From IMG/VR virus record IMGVR_UViG_3300037493_001906, positions 54,099 to 118,098 of that record: 64,000 nt of DNA; one strand, 5' to 3'. Source of the DNA: a virus. Made by a program: the position numbers and the translations under genes. This document shows positions 40,757 through 47,757 of this stretch, piece by piece (position 1 is the stretch's first letter; the number at the start of each line of letters is the position of its first letter). The notes under the pieces were generated by a model. The model worked only from the letters and a program-made list of their open reading frames with translations. It did no database searches and was not told the DNA's origin.

Positions 40757-40829
40757 GTATTTAATTATTAAGCTCATAAAGATTGTATTTAAACTTATAA
40801 TAAATTAAACAATTTAAAACCAACTCAAA

Positions 40830-40961
40830 ATGGAAACACTCACTGTATTATTAGTAGCCACACTATGTACCATTGGTATGTTTGCTCTGGCAATAGGACT
40901 TGTAACATTAGCAATCAAGTTAGACACTTTTATTTATAACTACTTAAACAACTCAAAATGA
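40830..40961 (+). CDS. 43-aa membrane protein
   Basis: ATG at 40830 follows AACCAACTCAAA and opens METLTVLLVATLCTIGMFAL, then AIGLVTLAIKLDTFIYNYLN. One or two hydrophobic spans fill most of the protein. Its stop overlaps the next start (ATGA). Function is unknown; superinfection or host-membrane effects are guesses. Confidence 0.72.
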   Translation: METLTVLLVATLCTIGMFALAIGLVTLAIKLDTFIYNYLNNSK

Positions 40962-41182
40962 AATCAACTCTTATTATGCTATCCTTTATTGGTAGTTTCC
41001 TAGCAACTTGGTTGATACTAGGATTTATAGTTTATATGGTATCATATATAGACTATGTAGAATGTCTACGTCATACAGGTGTATTACTAGCAATGTTCTT
41101 TGTTGGTTGGGTACCTGCCATATTTGTAGCATATGATGTAGAAGAACTATTGAAGAATAAACAATCTCAATCTAATGGGTAA
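40958..41182 (+). CDS. 74-aa two-span membrane protein
   Basis: Two hydrophobic helices are visible (ATWLILGFIVYMVSYI and GVLLAMFFVGWVPAIFVAY), with a charged C-terminus. It is coupled to the 43-aa membrane protein, so the pair probably acts together. The family is not recognised. Confidence 0.72.
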   Translation: MKSTLIMLSFIGSFLATWLILGFIVYMVSYIDYVECLRHTGVLLAMFFVGWVPAIFVAYDVEELLKNKQSQSNG

Positions 41183-41294
41183 GTATAGCAAACAAGATGT
41201 AAAGAACTTTGGTAAATCCAAGGTTCTTTATACACCCAAGAAAGAGTATAATTATTCAGAGATGCCCTCTATTAGAAAGGCACTAAGTAAATAA
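41175..41294 (+). CDS. 39-aa basic protein
   Basis: ATG at 41175 opens MGKYSKQDVKNFGKSKVLYT, then PKKEYNYSEMPSIRKALSK. It overlaps the previous gene's end by 8 bases and is followed by a GAAA-loop hairpin. Function is unknown. Confidence 0.66.
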   Translation: MGKYSKQDVKNFGKSKVLYTPKKEYNYSEMPSIRKALSK

Positions 41295-41295
41295 A

Positions 41296-41330
41296 TTAAG
41301 GACATAATCAGAAATGATTGTGTCCTTTAA
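41296..41330 (+). terminator. Hairpin with GAAA tetraloop, terminator-like
   Basis: TTAAGGACATAATCA pairs with TGATTGTGTCCTTTAA around GAAA; the stem is 15 bases with one mismatch and one bulge. A weak U run (TTTAATAATATTTTA) follows. Confidence 0.75.
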
Positions 41331-41464
41331 TAATATTTTATTTTAATCCATCAAATAAATTAAGCACACGCTCTCTAAATTCTCTCATTCTTTAAAGTTT
41401 ATTACTCTTTAAAGTTTACTATCATCATAATCCTTAAATCAATTAATCCTAAAAACACACACAA

Positions 41465-41734
41465 ATGCAAATCTTTATTCTTATTGCTATGTCTGCTTAT
41501 ATAAGTATGACAACCACTCTTATTGTCAAAGACATGGAGAAACCTATGACCAAAACAGTTTACCTTAAAGGTACAATTAAATCTGATGAAGAGTTTATGG
41601 ATGTACAAGAGTACCATGAATCAGATGACCTAGTTAAATCTACAAAAGATAGCCTTATTTATGTTAATAAGACCTCTCCTGATGCAGATACCCTTTACTT
41701 ATACTCAATTTCTAACTTAAAAAACATTAAATAA
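41465..41734 (+). CDS. 89-aa protein with N-terminal hydrophobic segment
   Basis: MQIFILIAMSAYISMTTTLI is a signal anchor or uncleaved signal peptide. An acidic external domain follows (KSDEEFMDVQEYHESDDLVK). It sits directly before the secreted 178-aa protein, so both may act at the cell envelope. Two AAAGTTTA-type repeats lie in its leader (41393-41420). Confidence 0.68.
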   Translation: MQIFILIAMSAYISMTTTLIVKDMEKPMTKTVYLKGTIKSDEEFMDVQEYHESDDLVKSTKDSLIYVNKTSPDADTLYLYSISNLKNIK

Positions 41735-41735
41735 A

Positions 41736-42272
41736 ATGAAAAAACTACTATTAATTAGTGTTATTGCTATAGCGGCAATGCAAGTAAATGCTCAAGATTC
41801 CACCAAAGTTGTCATTAACAAAGATTCAGTTTATGTTATACAAAACATAGATGAATTAGCCAATAAGACTATGTATTGGGCGAATAAATTACTTGTCATA
41901 ACAGATGGTAATCACACAGGGTTTGGTCTAAATATCCACATTGGCAAAGAAGGAGAACCATCAATGCTTACATCTAAATCTGTTAATATAGGTAGGTGTA
42001 CAGAAAAAGATGAGTTAATTATGTTGTTTGCAAATGGAGAAAAGATTATTGTTAAAAGCTGGGCTGACTTTAATTGTAAAGGTACTGGATACTATAATTT
42101 AACAGATTCACAATATGATTTGCTAAGGCATGTTGAAATAAAGACTATCAGAATAACCAATGGTCGTAGCTATGAATCTTACACAGCAACAGTTCCAAAT
42201 AAAAGTAGCAGATATTTTATTCAAGTGCTATATGCGTTAGACCATAAGCTATATAAAACAGTTAAAGAATAA
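41736..42272 (+). CDS. 178-aa exported protein
   Basis: MKKLLLISVIAIAAMQVNAQ is a clean signal peptide, with cleavage likely before QDS, a style typical of Bacteroidota exported proteins. The mature part is a beta-rich domain of about 158 residues (INKDSVYVIQNIDELANKTM) with no enzyme motif seen. An early, exported phage protein could alter the envelope or block other phages; this is inference. Confidence 0.75.
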   Translation: MKKLLLISVIAIAAMQVNAQDSTKVVINKDSVYVIQNIDELANKTMYWANKLLVITDGNHTGFGLNIHIGKEGEPSMLTSKSVNIGRCTEKDELIMLFANGEKIIVKSWADFNCKGTGYYNLTDSQYDLLRHVEIKTIRITNGRSYESYTATVPNKSSRYFIQVLYALDHKLYKTVKE

Positions 42273-42278
42273 TAACAA

Positions 42279-42386
42279 AGTCAGGTGGCGGAATTGGTAG
42301 ACGCAAGTATCATCATTACTACTGCGGGGGAGCCGATAATCAACGAAGGTAGGTCCCGTGTACAGGTTTAAATCCTGTCCTGACAA
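42279..42386 (+). tRNA. tRNA-Leu-like gene, abnormal anticodon/variable region
   Basis: An acceptor (AGTCAGG with CCTGACA, first pair mismatched), the D arm GCG...CGC with loop GAATTGGTAGA, and the T arm ACAGG-TTTAAAT-CCTGT are clear. The D arm is Leu-like. Between D and T arms there are 57 bases where about 33 are expected. The best anticodon-like stem (AGTA/TACT around TCATCAT) lacks U33, so the anticodon is unresolved. It could be a degraded tRNA, one with an insert, or a tRNA-like RNA. Confidence 0.6.
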
Positions 42387-42389
42387 AAT

Positions 42390-42453
42390 AGCCAAGTAGC
42401 ATACTTACTTATGTGATACTGTAAAAATGTGGGTTTGATTCCCACCTTGGCTA
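42390..42453 (+). tRNA. Short tRNA-like gene
   Basis: A perfect 7-base acceptor (AGCCAAG/CTTGGCT) and T arm (GTGGG-TTTGATT-CCCAC) are present, but only 32 bases lie between them, about ten too few for both D and anticodon arms. GCAT/ATGT can form a D-like stem; CTGTAAA looks like a Tyr anticodon loop but lacks a stem. It starts 3 bases after the first tRNA-like gene. It is probably truncated or a specialised tRNA-like RNA. Confidence 0.55.
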
Positions 42454-42499
42454 CAAAAAACAATTAGCTATATAATACACACTCAAAAACCAAAACAAA

Positions 42500-43441
42500 A
42501 TGACAAAACTAGACATGTTCAATGCAATTGTAGACGTATATTCTACAAGAATGCCTCTATACTCAGAGACAATTAAAGAAGGATTTATTAGTAAAACCTT
42601 TTTAAACTATGATGACAAAGGTAATATGGCTAAGGTAAAGCAATTAGCTTTTGTAGAAAAGAAAAACCATACAGAAGTTATGCAAAATGTACCTGGACCA
42701 TGGGCTAAAGTATTTGTTTCAGTTAACTATAATCCTATAGCTGACAAATTAAATATTAATGAGCTCCATTCAGGGTATGCATATGCAGGTAGAAAGCATA
42801 GAATATATCCTATTAGTAGGAAAACTAATTTAGTTACTTATACCAAGGAAATATATCTGTTTGGTGGTGAGAAAAGGAATAAGCCAAGAAGATTTAAAGG
42901 CTATGCTATCCCTTATATGCCATTGAATGCTCAGGAAGCAGTTAAATGTATGCTTAATATAAGCCAAGCCATGTGCCCTGTTCTACCTGTATCTCTTAAG
43001 CATTATGTAAATGCAGAGAGTGAATGGGAAGCTATGGAATCTGCTCTAGGTTATACAATATCAAGATCATTAAGGAAACTATCTTCTAAAGATGTATACA
43101 TGATCCTTAATAGTTTTGCTAACCCACAAGATAGACTTAGATATAGTCTATATGTAGCAGACTGTTCTCATGAAACTAATGATGAATTAATAGAACAGAA
43201 CGGCTACTCAAATGGTATTGCTTATGGTTTATTAGGTCATATGTTATGTGTAGATAATCTATATCATCATTGGAATATAATGGAGTGGATTGAGTTAAAG
43301 AATAAAACTAATCAGAAGATTGTTATAAGACCAATGGATATAAAGGAGATAATATCTGAATGCAATACTATGAGAGAAAAACTTTATAATATAAATCATA
43401 GTAAAGTAGAGGTAGTAGAACAGGAACTATTAGATGTATAA
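42500..43441 (+). CDS. 313-aa protein of unknown function
   Basis: It begins MTKLDMFNAIVDVYSTRMPL. It is an all-soluble mixed fold, with SKDVYMILNSFANPQDRLRY and YGLLGHMLCVDNLYHHWNIM in the C-terminal half. It has a normal A-rich leader (CCAAAACAAAATG) and a terminator after it, so it forms a single-gene unit. No catalytic motif is recognised. Confidence 0.72.
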   Translation: MTKLDMFNAIVDVYSTRMPLYSETIKEGFISKTFLNYDDKGNMAKVKQLAFVEKKNHTEVMQNVPGPWAKVFVSVNYNPIADKLNINELHSGYAYAGRKHRIYPISRKTNLVTYTKEIYLFGGEKRNKPRRFKGYAIPYMPLNAQEAVKCMLNISQAMCPVLPVSLKHYVNAESEWEAMESALGYTISRSLRKLSSKDVYMILNSFANPQDRLRYSLYVADCSHETNDELIEQNGYSNGIAYGLLGHMLCVDNLYHHWNIMEWIELKNKTNQKIVIRPMDIKEIISECNTMREKLYNINHSKVEVVEQELLDV

Positions 43442-43447
43442 CACAAC

Positions 43448-43477
43448 AGCAGGTTAGCTTAGGTCAGCCTGCTTTTA
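43448..43477 (+). terminator. Rho-independent terminator
   Basis: AGCAGG pairs with CCTGCT, with a partly paired 14-base loop, followed by TTTTATATT. Confidence 0.72.
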
Positions 43478-43488
43478 TATTAATTTAT

Positions 43489-43959
43489 ATGGAAGAAGTA
43501 GTAAACATTAGTATTACAAAAGAACAAATCTTTAAGAAATTAAAGTCAATATTAAAGAATGAACACGCTCATCTTATCTCAAAAATAATTATAGATAATC
43601 TTGCTATTACAGAAGTAGGACTCTCTCAATTATACAAATCATTTACTGGGGTAGAAGACACTGTAGATTTTAGGCTTGGAGATGAAGTATATGTTGAGTG
43701 GAATCAACTAAATACTTGGAGATTTAATAAAGATAAAATGATTGCCAATGGTTTACTTGAACAAGGAGTCGTCAGGTGTACCATAATTGAAATAAATATG
43801 TGTAGAAACTGTAGTATTCAAATATCTCATCCCTATTATAGAGATGCAGATGATGAGATACAAACAGACACAACTTGGGTTTCTCCTACTAAGATTACCC
43901 CTGCTGATGATGGAATAATAGACTCAGATTTTAAATTAAACAATGAATTACCATTCTAA
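43489..43959 (+). CDS. 156-aa unknown protein
   Basis: The N-terminal half is helical (MEEVVNISITKEQIFKKLKS). The C-terminal half has a beta domain with FRLGDEVYVEWNQLNTWRFN, typical of small SH3-like folds. It is two bases from the 62-aa membrane gene. Function is unknown. Confidence 0.7.
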   Translation: MEEVVNISITKEQIFKKLKSILKNEHAHLISKIIIDNLAITEVGLSQLYKSFTGVEDTVDFRLGDEVYVEWNQLNTWRFNKDKMIANGLLEQGVVRCTIIEINMCRNCSIQISHPYYRDADDEIQTDTTWVSPTKITPADDGIIDSDFKLNNELPF

Positions 43960-43961
43960 TT

Positions 43962-44150
43962 ATGGAAGAGATTAAAGAAAAAAAAGCTAAAAGAAAATAT
44001 GCCTACCTAGATAGACATGAAGCATTAATAGAAATAGTAGAAGAACAAGGCTCTAGAATAAATAGATTAGAGAATAGTCAAATCCTTAGTCACATTGTCT
44101 TAGGGTTATTAGTCATCTATTGTATAATAGATTTTCTCTATTTAAACTAA
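43962..44150 (+). CDS. 62-aa tail-anchored membrane protein
   Basis: A charged coiled N-terminus (MEEIKEKKAKRKYAYLDRHE) leads to one C-terminal helix (HIVLGLLVIYCIIDFLYL). The topology is tail-anchored, with the N-terminus inside. Function is unknown. Confidence 0.7.
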   Translation: MEEIKEKKAKRKYAYLDRHEALIEIVEEQGSRINRLENSQILSHIVLGLLVIYCIIDFLYLN

Positions 44151-44174
44151 TAGTTGTAAGTAAACTAAATTTAT

Positions 44175-44182
44175 TATATTTG
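44175..44182 (+). promoter_or_regulatory. TAnnTTTG promoter box
   Basis: TATATTTG sits 56 bases before the ATG at 44238, with AAACTAAATTTAT upstream. It is followed by a tandem ATAATAGTATC repeat before the gene. Confidence 0.75.
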
Positions 44183-44237
44183 TAGCTTATAATAGTATCA
44201 TAATAGTATCAAAGTTACTATCATCACTACAACAACC

Positions 44238-44525
44238 ATGATCTACTCACTACCAAATGGAAAAGTAATTTATCTCTCAATAGAAGAGTACTTGGACTTA
44301 AGTGACCAAGACATACAATTCTTGATGAGTATAAATGCAGGAGAATACAGTAGAGGACCTTGGCAAGGCTCTAGTATTAGGAAACCTAAAAAGGAAGTAG
44401 AAGATGAAGAAGAAATTGATACTTCTATAGACTATCAATATGAGGATGAAGACAAAATCATTAGCAATGAAGTCCCTCTAGAAGAAGTAATAGATGAGGT
44501 ATTAGATATACCTGAAGAAGAATAA
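44238..44525 (+). CDS. 95-aa acidic protein
   Basis: An N-terminal strand-helix unit (MIYSLPNGKVIYLSIEEYLD) is followed by a strongly acidic tail (EVEDEEEIDTSIDYQYEDED). It has its own promoter and terminator. Acidic early proteins can mimic DNA, but there is no direct evidence here. Confidence 0.7.
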   Translation: MIYSLPNGKVIYLSIEEYLDLSDQDIQFLMSINAGEYSRGPWQGSSIRKPKKEVEDEEEIDTSIDYQYEDEDKIISNEVPLEEVIDEVLDIPEEE

Positions 44526-44545
44526 AAAATATTAATAAATATGCT

Positions 44546-44576
44546 AAAGGCAGGAATAGACTCCCTGCCTTTTTGC
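44546..44576 (+). terminator. Rho-independent terminator
   Basis: AAAGGCAGG pairs with CCTGCCTTT around a 9-base loop, followed by TTTTTG. Confidence 0.9.
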
Positions 44577-44625
44577 ATTTATACCAAGTGAGTCTAATAA
44601 AAAAACAATTTAATAACAAAACAAA

Positions 44626-45135
44626 ATGAACAGTAAAGTGAAAGTAACTGCAGATGAAGCAGGAAATGTAGTTGTACCATCAACTAACAACTCTGAGTAT
44701 GGTCACATACGTGTAGAGCAAACACGTGCAATATTTGATGATAAGGGTTTTGCCCGTATTAAATCAATAAGTGCTCTAATTCCAGGATTAATTCAAGATT
44801 TGCGTTCCTTTGAGTGGAAAGCAGGTCAAGAAATTGAAGGTAAAATTATTGCTAAAGAATCTTTAACTCCTTTCAATCCAAAAGATCCTGAAAGAGATTA
44901 TAAAGTAGCAGGTAAAACAGGTATTGTTTGCTGTATTGATGGTCAACCCATCTATAGAAAAACATTTTATGTGGCTGATTCAAATTCTCAAGATGTATTT
45001 GTTTATGATGAGAAAGGAAATCCAGTAAGTCATAACAATGGAGAAGCAATTCGTGTTGCCTACAAACAATTAGCAGAAAAAGATTCTAAGAAATCTACAA
45101 GAACAATTAGAGCAAGAGGATTTGATGCTCTATAA
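44626..45135 (+). CDS. 169-aa conserved-looking early protein
   Basis: The core reads EYGHIRVEQTRAIFDDKGFA, then RIKSISALIPGLIQDLRSFE, then VCCIDGQPIYRKTFYVADSN. I recall this protein type in Bacteroidota phages near replication genes. Its beta-rich middle could be an OB or SH3-like fold, but function is unproved. It forms its own unit with a strong terminator and slightly more GC-rich codons, suggesting high expression. Confidence 0.72.
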   Translation: MNSKVKVTADEAGNVVVPSTNNSEYGHIRVEQTRAIFDDKGFARIKSISALIPGLIQDLRSFEWKAGQEIEGKIIAKESLTPFNPKDPERDYKVAGKTGIVCCIDGQPIYRKTFYVADSNSQDVFVYDEKGNPVSHNNGEAIRVAYKQLAEKDSKKSTRTIRARGFDAL

Positions 45136-45153
45136 TAAGTAATTCAATTATTT

Positions 45154-45187
45154 AAAAAGGGTGGCTATTAATTTAGTCACCCTTTTA
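45154..45187 (+). terminator. Rho-independent terminator
   Basis: AAAAGGGTGGCT pairs with AGTCACCCTTTT (one G-U) around an 8-base loop; TTTTATA closes it. Confidence 0.92.
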
Positions 45188-45216
45188 TATTTATTAATCT
45201 TAAAAACCAATTCAAA

Positions 45217-45708
45217 ATGACACAGACTCCTATGTATGAAGGAAAACACAGTAACCAACAAGTAAATGGCAATAGTTTTAAAGGAAAAAAGTATAGTTTG
45301 GTGGAGTATACAGCTCTGAATAATGTCCAAACTTTCCTGTATAACAGAGCTTTATTTGGTTTGGCAGTATACACCCAGGAAGAAATCAAAGAGATGCACT
45401 GGGAAAAAAGAAAACGCATTCTCAAAGTGCATAGACGTGCACAAACCACTCTGAATATTTGGAAACAACAAGTCACAAATGTTTTAAGTTCAAACATTTT
45501 TAGTACCTTGTTTCCAAAATCCTCATTGGCTAAAGCCTTTATTGAGACAACAGAAGATGTTGATCCAGAGTACATTAACAAAATGACTTTCAAAGAGTTG
45601 GGTATATCTAAAAAGAATGTTATAGATAAACTAATTACTGATGGAGTATTACCTATTAATTTTTACCAACTAAAACAAGAAGAAATATGCAAGTCCAATT
45701 TGTGCTAA
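45217..45708 (+). CDS. 163-aa unknown helical protein
   Basis: It begins MTQTPMYEGKHSNQQVNGNS and is mostly helical (NVQTFLYNRALFGLAVYTQE, then EIKEMHWEKRKRILKVHRRA). The leader AACCAATTCAAAATG is typical of real starts here. It overlaps the next gene by 22 bases. The family is not named. Confidence 0.72.
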   Translation: MTQTPMYEGKHSNQQVNGNSFKGKKYSLVEYTALNNVQTFLYNRALFGLAVYTQEEIKEMHWEKRKRILKVHRRAQTTLNIWKQQVTNVLSSNIFSTLFPKSSLAKAFIETTEDVDPEYINKMTFKELGISKKNVIDKLITDGVLPINFYQLKQEEICKSNLC

Positions 45709-45917
45709 ATGGTAGTGTTGCTTTAATACTTAGCCCTGATAATGAGGCAGAAGAAGCATTGATAAAACAACTATTAAAACAAGACAATGATATGGTACAA
45801 ATAAGAAATGCTGTACATGTTCTATCTAAGAACTATCCTAATGGAGTTATCATTGGAATCAAAGGTAAGTATGCTAGAGATATGTCTCAAGATGATACAG
45901 AAACTAAAGACTTGTAG
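45687..45917 (+). CDS. 76-aa unknown protein
   Basis: A small alpha/beta fold: MQVQFVLNGSVALILSPDNE, a helix, then NYPNGVIIGIKGKY and an acidic end. It overlaps both neighbours. Function is unknown. Confidence 0.68.
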   Translation: MQVQFVLNGSVALILSPDNEAEEALIKQLLKQDNDMVQIRNAVHVLSKNYPNGVIIGIKGKYARDMSQDDTETKDL

Positions 45918-46311
45918 TAAATGTTTAGAGCTTAAACCTATATGGAAGAATAGTGAAGGTAATAGGTATTGTAAAGGATGCTGGAGTGCTCATTCAAAAA
46001 ACTCTAAGCCTATACCATATCACAAACAAAAGCCTATTGCCTCACGTTCTTCTAAAAGGATTAAGCAAGATGTTATTTATTCTAGGGAGAGGAAACTCTT
46101 CCTAGATAAATATCCTATGTGTCAAGCACACATGCCTGGGATTTGTACTTCTCTCTCTACTGATGTACATCATGCATGTGGTAGGACAGGGGATTTATAT
46201 TTAAACCAAGAACATTGGATTGCATTATGTAGACAATGCCATAATTATTTAGAACTTAATCCAATTATAGCAAAGGAATTAGGATTTAGTAAATCAAGAT
46301 TAATAAAATAA
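45892..46311 (+). CDS. HNH nuclease, NinG-like
   Basis: I start at the ATG at 45892 (MIQKLKTCSKCLELKPIW), giving 139 aa, because the longer frame lies inside the previous gene. An N-terminal zinc knuckle (CSKC then YCKGCW) is followed by the HNH core: CQAHMPGICTSLSTDVHHAC, then WIALCRQCHNYLELNP. The DVHH and final CRQCH match phage NinG-type recombination nucleases more than homing enzymes, and no host-gene duplication is seen around it. Confidence 0.85.
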   Translation: MIQKLKTCSKCLELKPIWKNSEGNRYCKGCWSAHSKNSKPIPYHKQKPIASRSSKRIKQDVIYSRERKLFLDKYPMCQAHMPGICTSLSTDVHHACGRTGDLYLNQEHWIALCRQCHNYLELNPIIAKELGFSKSRLIK

Positions 46312-46315
46312 GACA

Positions 46316-47152
46316 ATGAAAAACATACACATATTACCAACAGATAAACCAAGTAGGTTAATTCTTCAAGGTTCTGAATTAGTTCTATCTAAATATATGG
46401 AAGTGAATGAAGGATTTTCAGAGTTTAACCAAAACATCTACATCACATCTGATGTAGAAATTAAAGAAGGAGATTGGATATTAAATCCTACAAATGAAGT
46501 TCAAAATTGTATTGGTTTAGAAAAAGGAATAGGTACAGATAATATTTGTTGGGTTAAAGTTAAAGAAACTACAACATTACAACAAATACTAAATTCTCAA
46601 AAACTTATCATAACAACAGACAAAGACCTAATCAAAGATGGTGTACAAGCTATCAGTAATGAGTTCTTGCAATGGTTCGTTCAGAATCCAAGTTGTGAAG
46701 AGGTTGAGATAGAATCTTGGCAAACAAAAGGAGACTGGGATTTAGATTACAAAATAATCATTCCAAACGAAGAACCTAAATACCCTATTGGAGGTTATGC
46801 TCCAGGTTATTATGGATGCACTTGTGTAACTTGTAAAACAGAATTTATGGGAGATAAAAGAGCAGTTCAATGTGAGCCTTGTGCTATTGAAATGACAAAA
46901 GAAGAACCTAAACAAGAAACACTTGAAGAAGCTGCTGAAAGATGGAATGAAAAACAAACTAAATTAGAGTTTGGTAAACCACATAATGCTCCAAATAGAA
47001 TTAAAGCATTTATTGCAGGTGCTAAATTGCAACAAGAGAGAATGTATAGTGAGGAAGAAGTTTACAATATTTTAGTACAACATACTATTGAATTATTTAA
47101 AGGACAACCTTGTACATTAGATGAATTTTTTGAACAATTTAAAAAGAAATAA
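46316..47152 (+). CDS. 278-aa conserved early protein
   Basis: The protein has a beta-rich N-terminus, the segment KLIITTDKDLIKDGVQAISN then EFLQWFVQNPSCEEVEIESW, which I recall as common in Bacteroidota phage proteins, a zinc knuckle (CTCVTCKTEF then CEPC), and a helical C-terminus. It looks modular, built from pieces seen in other small phage proteins. Function is unknown. Confidence 0.7.
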   Translation: MKNIHILPTDKPSRLILQGSELVLSKYMEVNEGFSEFNQNIYITSDVEIKEGDWILNPTNEVQNCIGLEKGIGTDNICWVKVKETTTLQQILNSQKLIITTDKDLIKDGVQAISNEFLQWFVQNPSCEEVEIESWQTKGDWDLDYKIIIPNEEPKYPIGGYAPGYYGCTCVTCKTEFMGDKRAVQCEPCAIEMTKEEPKQETLEEAAERWNEKQTKLEFGKPHNAPNRIKAFIAGAKLQQERMYSEEEVYNILVQHTIELFKGQPCTLDEFFEQFKKK

Positions 47153-47153
47153 C

Positions 47154-47378
47154 ATGAAAAGATTACTATTATTTTTTGGGAACTTTTTAGTTTCAATGAT
47201 TTTTGGTTTTGATATTATGAATTACTATATGTTTGGTGGTATTAATATAATTAACAATGATGTAAATAGATTTTTTATAATGTGGTTAGGTTTTATAGTA
47301 AGCACAATATCAATTTGTTGGTTTATGTTTGACCACTTTAAGTATAAAGAACAATTTAAAAAGGAGGACAAACAATGA
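47154..47378 (+). CDS. 74-aa two-span membrane protein
   Basis: I start at the ATG at 47154 (MKRLLLFFGNFLVSMIFGFD), just after the previous stop, rather than at the overlapping 47121. Two hydrophobic helices and a charged tail ending KKEDKQ follow. The tail and junction sequence recur in the next two genes. Confidence 0.68.
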   Translation: MKRLLLFFGNFLVSMIFGFDIMNYYMFGGINIINNDVNRFFIMWLGFIVSTISICWFMFDHFKYKEQFKKEDKQ

Positions 47379-47518
47379 GATTATTAGAATACTTAAATGT
47401 AAGTATGTATAGATTGAAAGAGTTTTTTCTATATACTATTTGTGGAATAGATTTTTATAGGAATTATTCAAGATTTTATTGGGGTAATATTTTTAATAAA
47501 AAGGATGACAAACAATGA
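47375..47518 (+). CDS. 47-aa aromatic-rich protein
   Basis: ATG at 47375 opens MRLLEYLNVSMYRLKEFFLY, then TICGIDFYRNYSRFYWGNIF, then NKKDDKQ. It ends with the same GACAAACAATG junction as the gene before. Function is unknown; it may be membrane-associated. Confidence 0.6.
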   Translation: MRLLEYLNVSMYRLKEFFLYTICGIDFYRNYSRFYWGNIFNKKDDKQ

Positions 47519-47757
47519 AACAAACAGCAGTAGAATGGTTGCAAAAGCAACTAAAAGATGTAAAGTATAATCCATTAGAAAAAAATGGTTATTCAATTGC
47601 AGAAGAAAGATTATTTAACCAAGCCAAAGAAATGGAGAAAGAGCAGATAATTGATGCTTTTGGTGTTGGTTGTCAAGTTGAATCAACAAGACTAATTGGT
47701 TATCAAGGTATGGCAAAACAATACTACAACGAAACCTTTAATAAAGACAAGCAATGA
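47515..47757 (+). CDS. 80-aa small helical protein, paralogue family
   Basis: The pattern MKQTAVEWLQKQLKDVKYNP, then FNQAKEMEKEQIIDAFGVGC, then YQGMAKQYYNETFNKDKQ matches a recurrent small Bacteroidota phage protein. Relatives at 52403, 52877 and 53083 share the xE(x)EQIxDAxxxG core and final YYxxxY. Function is unknown. Confidence 0.74.
   Translation: MKQTAVEWLQKQLKDVKYNPLEKNGYSIAEERLFNQAKEMEKEQIIDAFGVGCQVESTRLIGYQGMAKQYYNETFNKDKQ

Larger units (their letters stand above)
39887..40757 (+). ncRNA. Candidate large structured non-coding RNA (about 0.87 kb)
   Basis: No credible reading frame exists here, yet long stems follow one another. They include TGAGTTCAGG/CCTGAACTTA (39887-39921) with an inner GAAG/CTTC stem, GTGGAGT/ACTCCAC (40036-40096), AATCA/TGATT with a GGAA tetraloop (40065-40078), ATAGAG plus CTTGGG with their partners (40175-40215), ACACTTCA/TGAAGTGT (40305-40355), ACTGATT/AATCAGT (40407-40439), a T-loop hairpin (40530-40546), and two copies of a long-stem motif. 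Size, density and a phage setting close to tRNA genes recall the GOLLD and ROOL classes of ornate phage RNAs, though I cannot claim homology. The ends are approximate. It could also be two or three separate RNAs. Confidence 0.68.

Noticed and set aside
45177-45593. 138-aa minus-strand frame
   Set aside because: It lies opposite the well-supported 45217-45708 gene, is hydrophobic nonsense, and has no leader.
45892-46311. Third homing endonuclease with duplicated target end
   Set aside because: The HNH form is NinG-like and I found no duplicated neighbouring gene end or relic around it.
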